Below are positions 10,801-19,934 of a stretch of DNA of 20,070 nt, piece by piece; positions within the stretch are counted from its first letter, which is position 1; each line of letters opens with the position of its first letter. Source of the DNA: Cochliopodium minus (taxonomy: Eukaryota; Discosea; Himatismenida; Cochliopodiidae). The notes beneath the pieces are model-generated. The model searched no databases. It saw only the letters and a program-made list of their open reading frames with translations, and was not told where the DNA came from. A program made the translations under genes and the position numbers. The stretch lies in contig JAMYWO010000018.1 in the NCBI GenBank assembly GCA_024220525.1, positions 221,562-241,631 on the forward strand, read 5' to 3'.

Positions 10801-11336
10801 CTATGAGAAAAGTGAGAGAAATTCGTTCACAATTGTTAGACATCATGAAAACCAACAAAATAGCTTACAAAAGTTGTGGTACAAGTTGGGATATTGTCAG
10901 AAAGTCGATTTGTTCTTCTTATTTTGCTAACAGTGCCAAACTCAAAGGAGTTGGACAATATGTCAATTTGAGAAACGGAATGTCTTGTAACTTGCATCCT
11001 TCTTCTGCTCTTTATGGTTTGGGTATCACTCCCGAGTTTGTTGTTTATCATGAATTGATCTACACAAGTAAAGAGTACATGAGAACTGTCACCGCTGTTG
11101 ATGCTAGATGGTTGGCTGAACTTGGTCCCATGTTTTTTTCTGTTGATGAAAGTAGAAATGAAAAAAATGAGAATTCTCTTTCCACTATTAAGAAAGAAGC
11201 ACCCAAAGAACTTGAGGACATTAAACCAATTATCAAAGAAGAAATTGAAGAGAACAATAAAAGAAAAAATCAAGATCTGCAAGATAACAAAGATGAGAAA
11301 AAGAAAATAATCAAAAGAAGAATAAACATTCTTTGA
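7866..11336 (+). CDS. PRP16: Pre-mRNA splicing DEAH helicase PRP16/DHX38
   Basis: Single uninterrupted frame of 1156 residues, close to human DHX38. PRP16 remodels the spliceosome after the first transesterification so that exon ligation can occur. The PRP16 family is marked by [12 protein letters not shown] before the core, then [14 protein letters not shown]. Core motifs by residue: GETGSGKST (497-505), [23 protein letters not shown] (594-597), SAT (626-628), [20 protein letters not shown] (from 794). The winged-helix, ratchet and OB regions follow ([44 protein letters not shown]). Residues about 50-225 are a low-complexity Arg/Asp/Lys/Tyr stretch like the RS/RD-rich N-terminus of animal DHX38. 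The ATG follows an A run and is the first in the frame. The C-terminus is Lys/Glu-rich. The stop TGA shows that TGA is not reassigned. Confidence 0.97.
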   Translation: MKKQFNLSHLGESEDEEDPKLVSILPKILIKKENEEEKIDFKKPSITNSKKNLRKKQTSNNDRNKRDNVKIKEEKIEDNKNIKIKQEDNRDLTGSSERNRDDKRNERSNEDRRKEERNDKYRDERNDKYYDRDDKYKGDRNDRYKDEDRRRDDRDKERYKDDRRDRYKDDRNDKDRNRDDRRDRYKDDRNDRYRDERRGKDNKDKKDKKEKGDYDYDYDLSDDDNDNESYESRKKKYEQRRNRQNQPKKEKVSANKGDEEKADKNFELNYYEENVDGESQFLGDTDKFNKFEQEMASKQVKRLSLRQNQINRDNKAWEDVKLLASGVVKLKHHETEFEEEQEDRVRLIVLNYNPPFLDNKIAFTNQREAVSVVKDPTSDMAVIARKGSDLVREVRLKREREDTQKKPWELKGSRLGNLMGVKPQSESEKGLDNTEDGEFDYKNNSKFADYIKDKNQAASVFTKTKTIKEQRKSLPIFDCRDHLMTLIRENNIVVIVGETGSGKSTQIAQYLYESGFGKRGVIGCTQPRRVAAMSVAKRVSEEVGCELSAEVGYAIRFEDCTSDKTIIKFMTDGVLLRETLNDPFIEKYSCIIMDEAHERSLNTDVLFGVLKKVVSGRKDFKLIVTSATMDSEKFSQFFGGVPIFHIPGRTFKVETFFSKIPCTDYVDAAVKQILTIHLGTGPGDILVFMTGQEDILTTCSVTEERLSMLENPPPLIMIPIYSQLPSELQAKIFDKAPEGSRKCIVATNIAETSLTVDGIFFVIDCGFCKLKVFNPRIGMDSLQLTPISQANANQRAGRAGRTGPGQCFRLYSEYAYEYEMLVSTIPEIQRTNLGNVVLLLKSLKIENLLEFDFMDPPPVENIQNSMYQLWVLGALDDKGFLTELGSRMVEFPLDPPLSKMLIFSEELGCSAEIVTIVSMLSVPTVFFRPREKEEQADRAREKFCVPESDHLTLLNVYQQWKHNKHSPEWCRDHYINYKAMRKVREIRSQLLDIMKTNKIAYKSCGTSWDIVRKSICSSYFANSAKLKGVGQYVNLRNGMSCNLHPSSALYGLGITPEFVVYHELIYTSKEYMRTVTAVDARWLAELGPMFFSVDESRNEKNENSLSTIKKEAPKELEDIKPIIKEEIEENNKRKNQDLQDNKDEKKKIIKRRINIL
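8346..8439 (+). repeat. 54-bp in-frame tandem duplication in the PRP16 N-terminus
   Basis: A 40-bp block at 8346-8385 recurs exactly at 8400-8439, an 18-codon period. It repeats the peptide [13 protein letters not shown]. Being in frame and in a disordered region, it changes length without breaking the protein. Diverged units around it suggest that the charged tract grew by repeated slippage. Confidence 0.85.
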
Positions 11337-11399
11337 GAGGAACAAATAAATATTCTATTTGGAGAAAAATTAAATATTTATAAAAAATATAAAAAAAAA

Positions 11400-14135
11400 A
11401 TGAAAAAGTTTTTTAATTTCAAGAAAAATATAGTATTCTTCAACAAGAGATACTTTGTTTCTCAACCTTTTGATAAAGAGAATTTAAAAAAGATATTTTT
11501 GAACAATTCATTGAAAAAATCGATAGATTTTATTGATAAATCAGATTACAAATCGAATGATTTCACTTTATCTTCTCCGTAATTCATTTATTCTTCCAAT
11601 CTATCCTTTATATTATAGAATTGAAAAAATAGGTGAGGAATTGGACAAGATTGGTGTTGCTTCAGCACAAGAAGGTAATTTGGATCATTCTATATCTGCT
11701 TTTGATCACATGGTCAGACTATTCCCAAAAGAACCATCTGTATATAGTGCAAGAGCGAACGTTTTTTTGGCAGCAGAAAGATATTCCTCTTCATTCCATG
11801 TATATATTTTTAAAATCAAAGTTGGATAAACAAAATCACCAATTATCATCCAATCTTTTTTTTTTTTGTTTATTTTAATATATTTTAGGATGCTTGTAGG
11901 TAAATAATTTATTGATCATAATACTATAAAAACAAGATCTTATTTGAAAGTAATAAAATTATAGGAGTGTAGATTTTGGAAATAAGGAGGATTATGAGAT
12001 AATAGCAATGGTGGCGATGAAATTAAATCTCTTTCAACTCTCCAATACACTATTCAAGGAAGCCTCCAAACATACACAAGAGCAATCCAAGAAGATATGG
12101 TTGAAATCAATGGCAGATCAATCCCTCTCCCTATTCAACTTTCACGAAGACAAAAGAGACAACAAACCCCCTGAGAAATTGATGGAATTGATTGATAGCA
12201 TCAATAAAAATGGCTGGAAAATCAATGCTGATCAATTGAAATCTGCACCTGAATATGTCTCTGTCACGGATCCTCCATCTGGAGTCATCTTTTCATCTGG
12301 TAAAAAATAAAATATTAATTTATTAATTTTTAAAATTTTTGAAATTCAACTTTGTTTATAATAAAAATTTTTTTTAACAAAAACATTTTTTTAATCATTT
12401 TATTTCAAAAAAAAATAGGAAAAACAACAAAGGAAGCAGAAGAGAAAAAGAAGGAATACTTTGAAAAAATGGAAACCTCCGCAAACAACGCACTTTACCT
12501 TTCAAAAATAGAGGAGATGGGATTTGGGTTGTTTGCAAGTAAAAACATAAAGAAGGGGGAAGAGATAATGGAGGATGATTCTTTTATTTCTGCTTCTTTG
12601 TTTGCGAAAGAGCAAGTTTGCTCTAATTGCTCCAAACCTCTCGAGAGACAGGCTTGTTCTTGTCCTCTTTGCAATCAAGAGTATTACTGCAGTGATTCTT
12701 GCAAGGACAAGGCTTACCATTCTTTTCACCGCGTCATGTGCAATTCTCATGCTGTTCAGTCCTTGGAACATTTAAAGTCTTACTTGAAATATGGTTATTC
12801 AATTTTATTTATTTTGTTATTTTTATTTTTTATATTAATTATTTTACAATTTTTATATTTATTATTTTTATTTTTATTTGTACATTTTTTATTTATATTT
12901 TATTATTTCATCCTTTTTAATTTTTATTTTATTTATTACTTTATTTTTTTTACATTTTATATATGAAATTAAATTATAATGATATTTTTATATTTTATTT
13001 TCATTTAATTTTGTTTATTATCCCAATTTTTATATCACAACATTTCTTCAAAATTAAAAATATTTTATCAATTTTTGTTTGGTTTTTAGGTGTGGGGCAG
13101 TTATCCAAACTTCCGCTTATTGCCACAAAATTGGCAGCAATACAATTAGAAAACATAGAAAAGGAGGAGGAAAGTTCTCAGTACGATTTCCTCAGTTCTG
13201 CCACCGAAGTCTACTCCTTCCCAGAAATTTGGAACTCCTATTGCATCGCAAGACAATTTATACTGACATTTACCCCGATAGGTTTTTTTTTTTTCATTTT
13301 ATTTCATTTTATTTTATTTAAATTTTATTTTATTTTATTTTTATTTTTATTATTATTTTTATTATTATTTTTATTATTTAAAAAATTTTTTAATTGATTG
13401 TTTTATTTGTTTTTTTTTTTAAAAATAGAATTGATGCCTCTTTTCGATTTCAGATGGTACTTAAAATTAACGTCAAAGATCTCCACTAACGGATTTCGCG
13501 TAGATTATCAACCATTGTTCACCACCTACCTCAGTTCTCCTTCTCCCTTAGAGCAAAACATTCCATGGCACCTGTTCTTACAAGGAATCCCCCTCAATCA
13601 ACTCAGCCCTGAAGTGGAACTTCTTCCCCCTGCTTATCAAGTCATGTCTGTCTTTCGTAGGGCGACTTTAATCAATCACTCGTGTGACCCTAACGTTGAT
13701 TTTAAGGTGAATTTAACCTATCTTTTATACTAATTTTTTTTTTTTTTTTTTTCAAATTTTTTCAAATTAATTTTTATCTTGCAAGAATTCATTTTATCTT
13801 TTTATTTTGCATTTAATTTTATTTTTAATCATTTTTAAATCATTTTTTTTTTTGAAAAATCATTTTTTTTTTTTTTACATTTATTTCTTCTCTATTTAAT
13901 TTTATCTGTTTTTTTTAAAAAAAAGGTTCATCTCAACGAGGAAAACGATAAGCCTATCACCTTGGTTTTCACTTCTCTAAAGAGAATACAAAAGGATGAA
14001 CAAGTTTTCACTTCTTATCTCCCCAAAACTGGCATGAAGTTTCCTGATCGCCAAAAGTTTTTGAAGGACAACTGGGGGTTTGACTGTAAATGTCCTAAAT
14101 GCACCAAAGAATCTAAAAAATTGGAACAACTTTAG
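11400..14135 (+). CDS. SMYD4-like TPR-SET-MYND protein lysine methyltransferase
   Basis: Eight exons in phase: 11400-11578, 11619-11799, 11889-11899, 11965-12299, 12419-12793, 13090-13281, 13429-13706, 13926-14135; 586 residues. A TPR-like helical region (about 60-170, e.g. IGVASAQEGNLDHSISAFDHM) precedes the SET start (EEMGFGLFASKNIKKGEEI). The MYND zinc finger splits SET at about 303-343 (CSNC, CPLC, YYCSDSC, AYHSFHRVMC). The catalytic SET half has FRRATLINHSCDPN (507-513) and FTSY, and the post-SET cysteines CKCPKC come near the end. TPR before SET-MYND is the SMYD4 order. The family transfers methyl groups from SAM to lysines; the target is unknown. The first 22 residues are basic and lack acids (MKKFFNFKKNIVFFNKRYFV), which resembles a mitochondrial presequence. 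Exon 3 is only 11 nt and intron 1 only 40 nt. The gene starts 63 bp after the PRP16 stop on the same strand. Confidence 0.9.
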
Positions 14136-14210
14136 ATCTAAAAGAAAAAGAAGTTACTTTTAATCCAGATAAAAAAAAATTCAAAAATAAAAAATTATTA
14201 ATCATTTTGC

Positions 14211-14262
14211 TTTGAAAAAAAAAATGTCATTCAACCATATCCCATGTTTCAAAAATGGGTAC
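14211..14262 (+). repeat. Direct repeat, copy 1 (duplicated first exon)
   Basis: An A run, then ATGTCATTCAACCATATCCC and on to CAAAAATGGGTA; the same sequence recurs at about 14885-14932 with two extra T. The ATG is at 14224 and reads MSFNHIPCFKNG to a donor at 14259 (GG|GTACCC). Sequence similarity ends close to the repeat borders. Confidence 0.85.
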
Positions 14263-14846
14263 CCAGTTTTTTATCTTTTTTTTTTAAAAATAATTATGAA
14301 TTGATCTTTTAATTTTTATTATTTTATTTTTATTTTTTATTTTTTAAATTTTAATTTTGATTTTTATTTTTTAAAATAATACTTTTTTTATTTTTAAGAT
14401 AAACCCAACATACTGGAAAGCTGGCTGTTTATCCAACATGATTGTACCTTACTTACTTGACAATACTCATTTTTGTTTGAATGAATATTCCCCATATAAA
14501 TATGCGAGATAAAGACAGTTTTTAATTATCAGTTCAAAATTTAAATAAAAATTTGATTAAAAGTTGAAATGTATCAATTTAAATCTCTTCCATAATTATA
14601 AACTCCGATGGATTATGTTGGCCTCCCCCTTCCTAGGGATTTCAATGTTACCTTCTTTTTTCTTTTTTATCTTTATACTTTAGAATCCTGTGTTGATATG
14701 TAGAGGAATAAACCATTGAATAGGTGTTTGGAAAATTGTTTTTTTTTTTTTTTTTTTGTTTTTGTTTTTTTTTGTACATTTTTGTCTCTAAAGTGAACAA
14801 CATTGTTTTTGGAGATGGTGAAAAAACAATACTTGGAGAGTTGTGA
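14224..14846 (+). pseudogene. Apparent decayed RCC1-like gene copy
   Basis: The 1.1 kb between the SMYD stop and the first clear RCC1 exon is not blank. It has a duplicate first exon (14224) and an open, richer-GC block at 14401-14511 (INPTYWKAGCLSNM...). A piece from 14608 reads MDYVGLPLPRDFN. After an acceptor TTTAG, 14684 reads NPVLICRGINH, stop (TGA at 14717), IGVW. At 14796 comes NNIVFGDGEKTILGEL, stop. The NPVLICRGINH-stop-IGVW piece aligns without gaps to NLISIASGYQHFVGIL in the intact gene downstream, sharing N, I, G, H, G, and it fits the RCC1 pattern I.CG..HS. I infer a broken tandem paralogue. It could instead be a diverged gene with unusual splicing, or partly noise. Confidence 0.4.
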
Positions 14847-14884
14847 ATGGGTTACTCAGTTTGAATCATTTAATTTATAAAATT

Positions 14885-14932
14885 AAAAAAAAATGTCATT
14901 CAACCATATCCCATGTTTTTCAAAAATGGGTA
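14885..14932 (+). repeat. Direct repeat, copy 2 (duplicated first exon)
   Basis: Second copy of the A-run/ATGTCATTCAACC block, ATG at 14893. Two added T put a local donor (ATGG|GTATAA) out of phase with the RCC1 exon at 15253. A later donor (TCAGG|GTATGA, after 14981) is in phase. The pair contains short CCCAT/ATGGG inverted arms. Confidence 0.85.
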
Positions 14933-16365
14933 TAAAATATAAAATATTTTTGATCTTTTTAATATTATTGATCTTCTCAGGGTATGATTTTTTTATTTAT
15001 AACTTTAATTAAAAATCACTTTTTCTTGGACAACTAGATATTCAGGGTCTATATTTTTTCCAAATAAATTTATCTATGTCCTGACACTATTTACTTTATG
15101 ATATCATACAGATACGTCTATGTAAAAAAAAAAAAATTTATCTCAAAATTTATTTTCATCAATATGATTGATTAATAGGGGTAAAAATTTAATAAATGAA
15201 TTTAAAAGAGGATGTTAATTAAATTGATATTTTTATTATATCGGGATAAAAGTTCCGACAACAAAATATATGGATTTGGATCAAATCAAGATAAACAATT
15301 GGGAATGCCATTTAATAATCAATTAGTGAGAAAAATGGATTTTGAGGGTAATTTGATATCTATCGCAAGGTAAAAAAAAAAATTAAAAATTTTGTAAATT
15401 AAGAAAATGATCAAAAAGCATTGAATTGCAATTTAAATTATTTTTTTTAATCTTTTTATTTTTAACTTTTTTTTATTTTTATTTTAAACTTTTTATTTTT
15501 TATTTTTTCACTTTTCAGTGGTTATCAACACTTTGTCGGGATTTTAGTACAGAACAATAAACAAAAGATAATAGTGGGTGGATTAAATGGTACTAATTGA
15601 TTTTTCTTTTTATTTTTTTTATTTTTTATTTTTTTATTTTTTATTTTTGATTTTTTATTTTTTATTTTTTATTTTATTTTTTATTTTTTATTTTTTATTT
15701 TTTTATTTTTTTATTTTTTATTTTTTTATTTTTTTATTTTTTTATTTTTTATTTTTTTATTTTTTCGTTGATTTTGTTTATTTTTTCTTATTAAAAGTTG
15801 GTTCTCCAAGTATTTATTGGTCCAAAAACGAAGACATCATTCCAAATCTTCTCGATAAATTATATTGTCCTCCTAATTCGACTCTGGATCAATATAAGTA
15901 AGAAACATTGCACTTTTGTTTTTTTTTTAATTTTTTTTTTATTTTAAATTAAATATTTTCTGTTTTTTTTATCATTTTATTTTCTAATTAAATTTTTTTC
16001 ATTTTATTTATTTTTGTTGTTTATTTTTTTTCTTTATTAGTTTAAAAACTTTTAAAAAATGTTTTCATAATTATTTTTTTTTGATTTTTTGTTTTTTGTT
16101 ATTTCCTTATTAATTAAATATTTTTTGTTTAATTTTATTTATTTTATTTATTTTTTTAGAATGTCTGGAAACTCCTTTTCAATTCTGGAGAAAATTATAG
16201 CCTCATCAAACCACAACCACTTGCAAGACGGAATATTGATTCACATCAAACAGTTCTACGAGATTGCGTTCGGAGACACCTGCAACTATGAGGGCTATGA
16301 CAACCACAATTCCAAATACAAATATTTCTCTCGTATTTCTTTTTGTTATTGTCTCAAATTATTGG
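14893..16365 (+). CDS. RCC1-like repeat protein, 5' part (cut by assembly gap)
   Basis: Four exons join cleanly: 15253-15369, 15519-15589, 15798-15897, 16160-16365. They read SDNKIYGFGSNQDKQLGMPF, then LISIASGYQHFVGIL and IIVGGLNVGSPSIYW, an RCC1 (beta-propeller blade) pattern with xYGFGSN..xQLG and I..GxxH. The last exon (MSGNSFSILEKIIASS... to CYCLKLLG) is not RCC1 and I do not recognise it. The first exon is uncertain. Either 14893-14981 (in-phase donor GTATGA, but its 3' half is hydrophobic AT-rich filler) or 14224-14258 (in-phase donor, 990-nt intron) gives ..G|SDNKIYGFG. RCC1-type proteins act as exchange factors or scaffolds; the role here is unknown. The donor at 16366 (G|GTAAAT) opens an intron that runs into the N, so the 3' end is missing. 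Confidence 0.65.
15600..15775. repeat. T-rich TTTTTTATTTTT low-complexity intron
   Basis: Irregular 7-8 bp TTTTTTA/TTTTTTTA units fill the intron between the second and third RCC1-like exons (15590-15797). The long phenylalanine/tyrosine frame across it is only this repeat translated. Confidence 0.85.
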
Positions 16366-16399
16366 GTAAATTTTTATTTTTTTTTATTTTTTTCTTTTT

Positions 16400-16425
16400 A
16401 TTATTTATTTTTATTTTTATTTTTA

Positions 16426-16456
<31 letters not shown>

Positions 16457-16547
16457 TTTATTTTTATTTTCATTTTTATTTTTATTTTTATTTTTATTTT
16501 TATTTTTATTTTTATTTTTATTTTTATTTTTATTTTTATTTTTATTT
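16400..16547 (+). repeat. (TTTTTA)n hexamer array abutting the gap
   Basis: About 24 units of TTTTTA with a few variants (one TTTTA, one TTTTCA) run from the RCC1-like donor side up to the N. It lies in the intron of the plus-strand gene. Confidence 0.9.
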
Positions 16548-16548
16548 N
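16548..16548. other. Single N: assembly join between opposite-polarity repeats
   Basis: The only ambiguous base in the window. On the left is (TTTTTA)n belonging to a plus-strand intron. On the right is (AAAAAAAT)n belonging to a minus-strand intron. Neither flanking gene has a 3' end in the window. I read it as a gap or join of unknown true length. Confidence 0.85.
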
Positions 16549-16625
16549 AAAAATAAAAAAATAAAAAAATAAAAAAATAAAAAAATAAAAAAATAAAAAA
16601 ATAAAAAAATAAAAATAAAAAATAA
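16549..16625. repeat. (AAAAAAAT)n array right of the gap
   Basis: Eight-base A7T units with slight variation, changing to AAAAAT near the end. They lie just downstream of the last visible donor of the minus-strand gene, so they are T-rich on its coding strand. Confidence 0.85.
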
Positions 16626-16641
16626 GAAAATGAAAAAATAC

Positions 16642-19600
16642 ATAAAAACCATCAATGACAAAATAAGTAGAGTCAAAGGATACAGCACACACAGAACCAG
16701 AAATACAATCTTGACAATCTTTCCCATCTTTTATAATAAAATAAAATAAAAATATTTAATTAACATAATAAAAAATAAAATTTTACCTAATGAATATTGG
16801 TTGTACAAACATTGTTTGCATGTTTTGAGATCTTTATTTGTTTTTAGAATTTTTAAATTTTATTTTTAAAATTATTTTGATTTAACTTTGTTGATTGATC
16901 GATTCCTCACGGCCCACTTGGCAACCTGTCAAGTTTACATTGATGTTACCTGTGATGTAATTCGTGGTGGTTTTTGCAGTTACTGTTATTTGTTTGTAAC
17001 CCTCTAAAATTGTTATTTTTTTATTTTTTATTTTAAATTTTTAAATTTTTAAATTTTTTAATTATTAAATTCTTTAATTTTTTTATTTTTTTATTTATTT
17101 TTTTCATTTTTTTTTTTCATTTTTTTATTTTTATTTTTTATTTTTTAATTTTTTCTTTTAATATTAATTTTTATTTTTAATTTTTTTTACCATCACCCAA
17201 AAAAATCAAGTTGTTGAGTTGGCAAACTCCACCAGGGCGAGAGAGGTAAATGTTATCTGAACTTAAGTTGTTTTGACTCACCACGTTTATCACCAAATTT
17301 TCTCCGTTTATTGTCACTGCATCCACGCTTTGATTATAACTAACCAAAGTAAATAAAAAATAAAAATAAATGAAACAAAATCTAATTAATTTAAAATCAA
17401 TAAAATATGATAAATTATTATTTATCAAAATAATAAATCTCTTTGTTAATTTTTATTTTATTTTCATTTTTTTATTATTTTTTAAATTAATATTTTTTAT
17501 ATATTTTATTGATTTTTAATTTATTTTTAATTTATTTTTAATTTAGTTTTTAATTTAGTTTTTAATTTAGTTTTTAATTTAGTTTTTAATTTAGTTTTTA
17601 ATTTAGTTTTTAATTTAGTTTTAATTAATTTTATATAATTTCATTTGTTGTGTCAAAAAATTTACAAGTCAAAGATTTGTAGGGTGACACCAAAAGGAGA
17701 GTCGAGAGCGACATAAGAAGGCTGTTGAATAGGAAAGATGTAATAGTACTGTGAAGAAACCATTTTGAAAGAGCCGTTGATGAATTTGTTCACTAAAGGC
17801 AAATTCAAAAAATCTATTTGGTTTGCAAAAGGGACTTCTTGTACACTGTTCCAAAAAACTATTCCACCTGATTAAAAATTAAAATTAAAAATAAATTTAA
17901 TAACTTTTTTTATAAAAAAAATTTACTTTCTGTTTTTTTTTTTGAATTAATTTTTAAAAAAAAATTATTTTTCGAAGAAAAACAAACTATTAGAATAGCA
18001 ATTTTCAAAAATGTTGTCCCTGATGTCGAAAGAAGTGCTCAAATTTTGGTTGATTTCCACACTGTCAAAACTAAATAGAGAAAAAAATAATCAAAAAATA
18101 TTTAAAATAAAAAATAAAAAATAAAAAATAAAAAATAAAAAATAAAAAATAAAAAATAAAAAATAAAAAATAAAAAATAAAAAAATAATTAGAAAGGATT
18201 ACTTGTTATAATAATAAATGGCAGCACCATTAAGATTAGTGGAGGAATTAAGAAAGATGCAATTCTGAATGTAGAGCATTTTGGCGGGAGAAAACAAAGG
18301 GAAAGTAAGGGAAACAGTTCCACCACCTATCCTATCATACCCTGTAAAATTACTGTTCGTAAAGTTGCAAGTAGAAATGATAATGGTAGGCATGTATGCT
18401 ATTATGTTTTGAATTTGCTCTGCGTAGATGCTTATCACCATTTCTCTGTGATTGGTGAATACAGAATTCATTATAGTTAACCTTTTTTTTTTTTAAAAAA
18501 AAAAATTTTATAAGAAATAAAAAAAATTGAAAAAATAATAAAATAATTGATTAAAAGTGAAAAAATTAAATATGTTTAATTAATGTACAAAATGAGGTAG
18601 TAAATAATAAATTTAAACTGATAAAAAAATTCAATGTGTTTCATTAACGAACAAAAAAATGAAGAAATAAATAAAATTTGGAGAAGAGAAATAAATTAAC
18701 AAAAATTAAAAATAATATAAAAAATTTAAGATTTAAAAATAAAAAATTATTTAAAAAATAAAGATTTATAATTTATTATTATTAAATAAAAAAAAAAATT
18801 ACTTGGCTTGATATAAACTGGTTTGGGGAGTATCAAAAGAAGCATGAATGATGGAGCCATCCATGTTTTCATCAAAAACAGAGTTGGTGAGAGAAATTTG
18901 AGAAGTATCAATAAATTGCAAATACAACCCACTCCCATATTGAGCAGTGTTGCATTTGAACAAACACTCATCGATGTAGACATTTGTTTGTAATTGTGAT
19001 GAACTTACTGTTATTGCGCCTCCGTGATATCCGTTATTTTGCTTAAAAATGATATAAATTAATTTGTATATTTATTAAAAAATAAAAAATAAATAACAAA
19101 AAAAAATGTGTAAAAATAAATTTAACAAAAAATTTTAAATTCATTATGATTTGATTAAATCACAAATAAAATATAAAATATGAATAAAAACTTTGAAAAA
19201 AAAATTTTTGTTACACTAAACTGGCAGTTGGTAATGTTGGCACGAGTAGAACTTATGTAGATAGCTATTTTAAAAATAATAAATAAATTATTTTGTTAAT
19301 ATAATAGTCTCATTGTAGCATACCTCCACCATAACTGTAATAATTTATAATTTTGTTTGAAATAAATTCACATCCAGACAACAAAATATCATTTGAAAGA
19401 ATGTTGATAGCTCCAGCAGTCTTAAATATTGAAATTAAAAAAAATAAAAAAAAAAATTAATTTGAAAAAAAATTTAATTTTTATTTATTTTGGTTTACAT
19501 CGTTAGCAATATTTTCATAAAAAGTGTTGTTGTGAAAAGTGATGCTGTTGGATTGTATGTTTACCGCTCCCCCATTAGTAGCCTTGTTGTTTTGGAAATA

Positions 19601-19927
19601 AGAATGACAAATGGTTGAACGGGATGAATCTATCAAATTCAGTGCCTTTAAAAATGTTTAAAAAAAAAAATAAAACAAAAATAAAAAATAAAAAATAAAA
19701 AATAAAATGAAAATAAAAATTATAACAAAAAAAAAAATTACTCCTCCACCAAGATCGCCTATTTTAAAGTTTAGACAGAATTGAGTTGATTTTTCAAAAA
19801 AATTTTACCAGTGTTGTTATAAAAAAAAGAATTCTTTTCAAAAAAAAAAATAAAACAAAAATTTTAAAAAAAAACTTTTTTTGATACCAAAAGAGTAATG
19901 TTCTCTGCACGAAATTCGATAGCTCCC
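16642..19927 (-). CDS. Beta-helix / Cys-rich surface protein, internal part (partial at both ends)
   Basis: Fourteen exons join in phase on the minus strand: 19927-19888, 19833-19809, 19758-19742, 19645-19499, 19420-19324, 19264-19215, 19041-18803, 18481-18203, 18070-17988, 17867-17666, 17339-17191, 17003-16911, 16831-16787, 16727-16650 (the last may end at 16642), about 514 residues. Exons read as Pmp-type beta-helix rungs: GAIEFRAENITLL, NSFFYNNT, NGGAVNIQSNSITFHNNTFY, GGGAIYISSTRANITNCQF, HGGAITVSSS. Towards the 3' end comes a Cys-rich GCC/ephrin-receptor-like stretch (CKQCLYNQYSLDGKDCQDC, then CAVSFDSTYFVIDG). Beta-helix rungs followed by such cysteines are usual for large surface proteins. 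Exons of 17, 25 and 40 nt occur. No start codon or signal peptide is visible; the 5' end lies beyond 20070 and the 3' end beyond the N. Related to the gene at 104-1823, but not a close copy. Confidence 0.75.
17517..17625. repeat. 12-bp tandem repeat, (ATTTAGTTTTTA)n
   Basis: Seven near-identical 12-bp units occupy 17541-17624, with degenerate units (ATTTATTTTTAA) before them. It lies in the 17340-17665 intron of the beta-helix gene. It is more regular than the other intron tracts and contains repeated TTTAG. Confidence 0.85.
18093..18187. repeat. 7-bp tandem repeat, (AAAAAAT)n
   Basis: About a dozen AAAAAAT units fill most of the 18071-18202 intron of the minus-strand beta-helix gene. Confidence 0.85.
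18482..18802 (-). other. 321-nt intron, no other content seen
   Basis: Between the exons at 18481-18203 and 19041-18803. The donor is GCCAA|GTAATT and the acceptor ends in a run of A before AAG. The sequence is AT-rich with one loose repeat of about 60 bp spacing (ATTAATGTACAAAATGA near 18579 and ATTAACGAACAAAAAAATGA near 18643). No gene is visible. Confidence 0.6.
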
Positions 19928-19934
19928 CTATTGT

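Noticed and set aside
12794-13089. Long hydrophobic frames in the SMYD gene as separate membrane proteins
   Set aside because: They are A/T intron sequence between two in-phase exons, and the flanking donor (ATG|GTTATT) and acceptor (TTTTTAG|GTGTGG) join the SET domain.
14136-15252. tRNA or snRNA gene in the long spacer
   Set aside because: I could not find A/B-box pairs, a cloverleaf or snRNA landmarks. The richer-GC blocks read better as RCC1-like remnants.
16400-16547. (TTTTTA)n as a telomere
   Set aside because: It is G-free, irregular, internal to an intron-like position and followed by another gene. Similar AT repeats fill many introns here.
16089-16727. Phe/Leu/Tyr- and Ile/Lys-rich frames crossing the N
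   Set aside because: They translate TTTTTA or A7T repeats in introns. Only 16160-16365 and 16650-16727 within them are exons.
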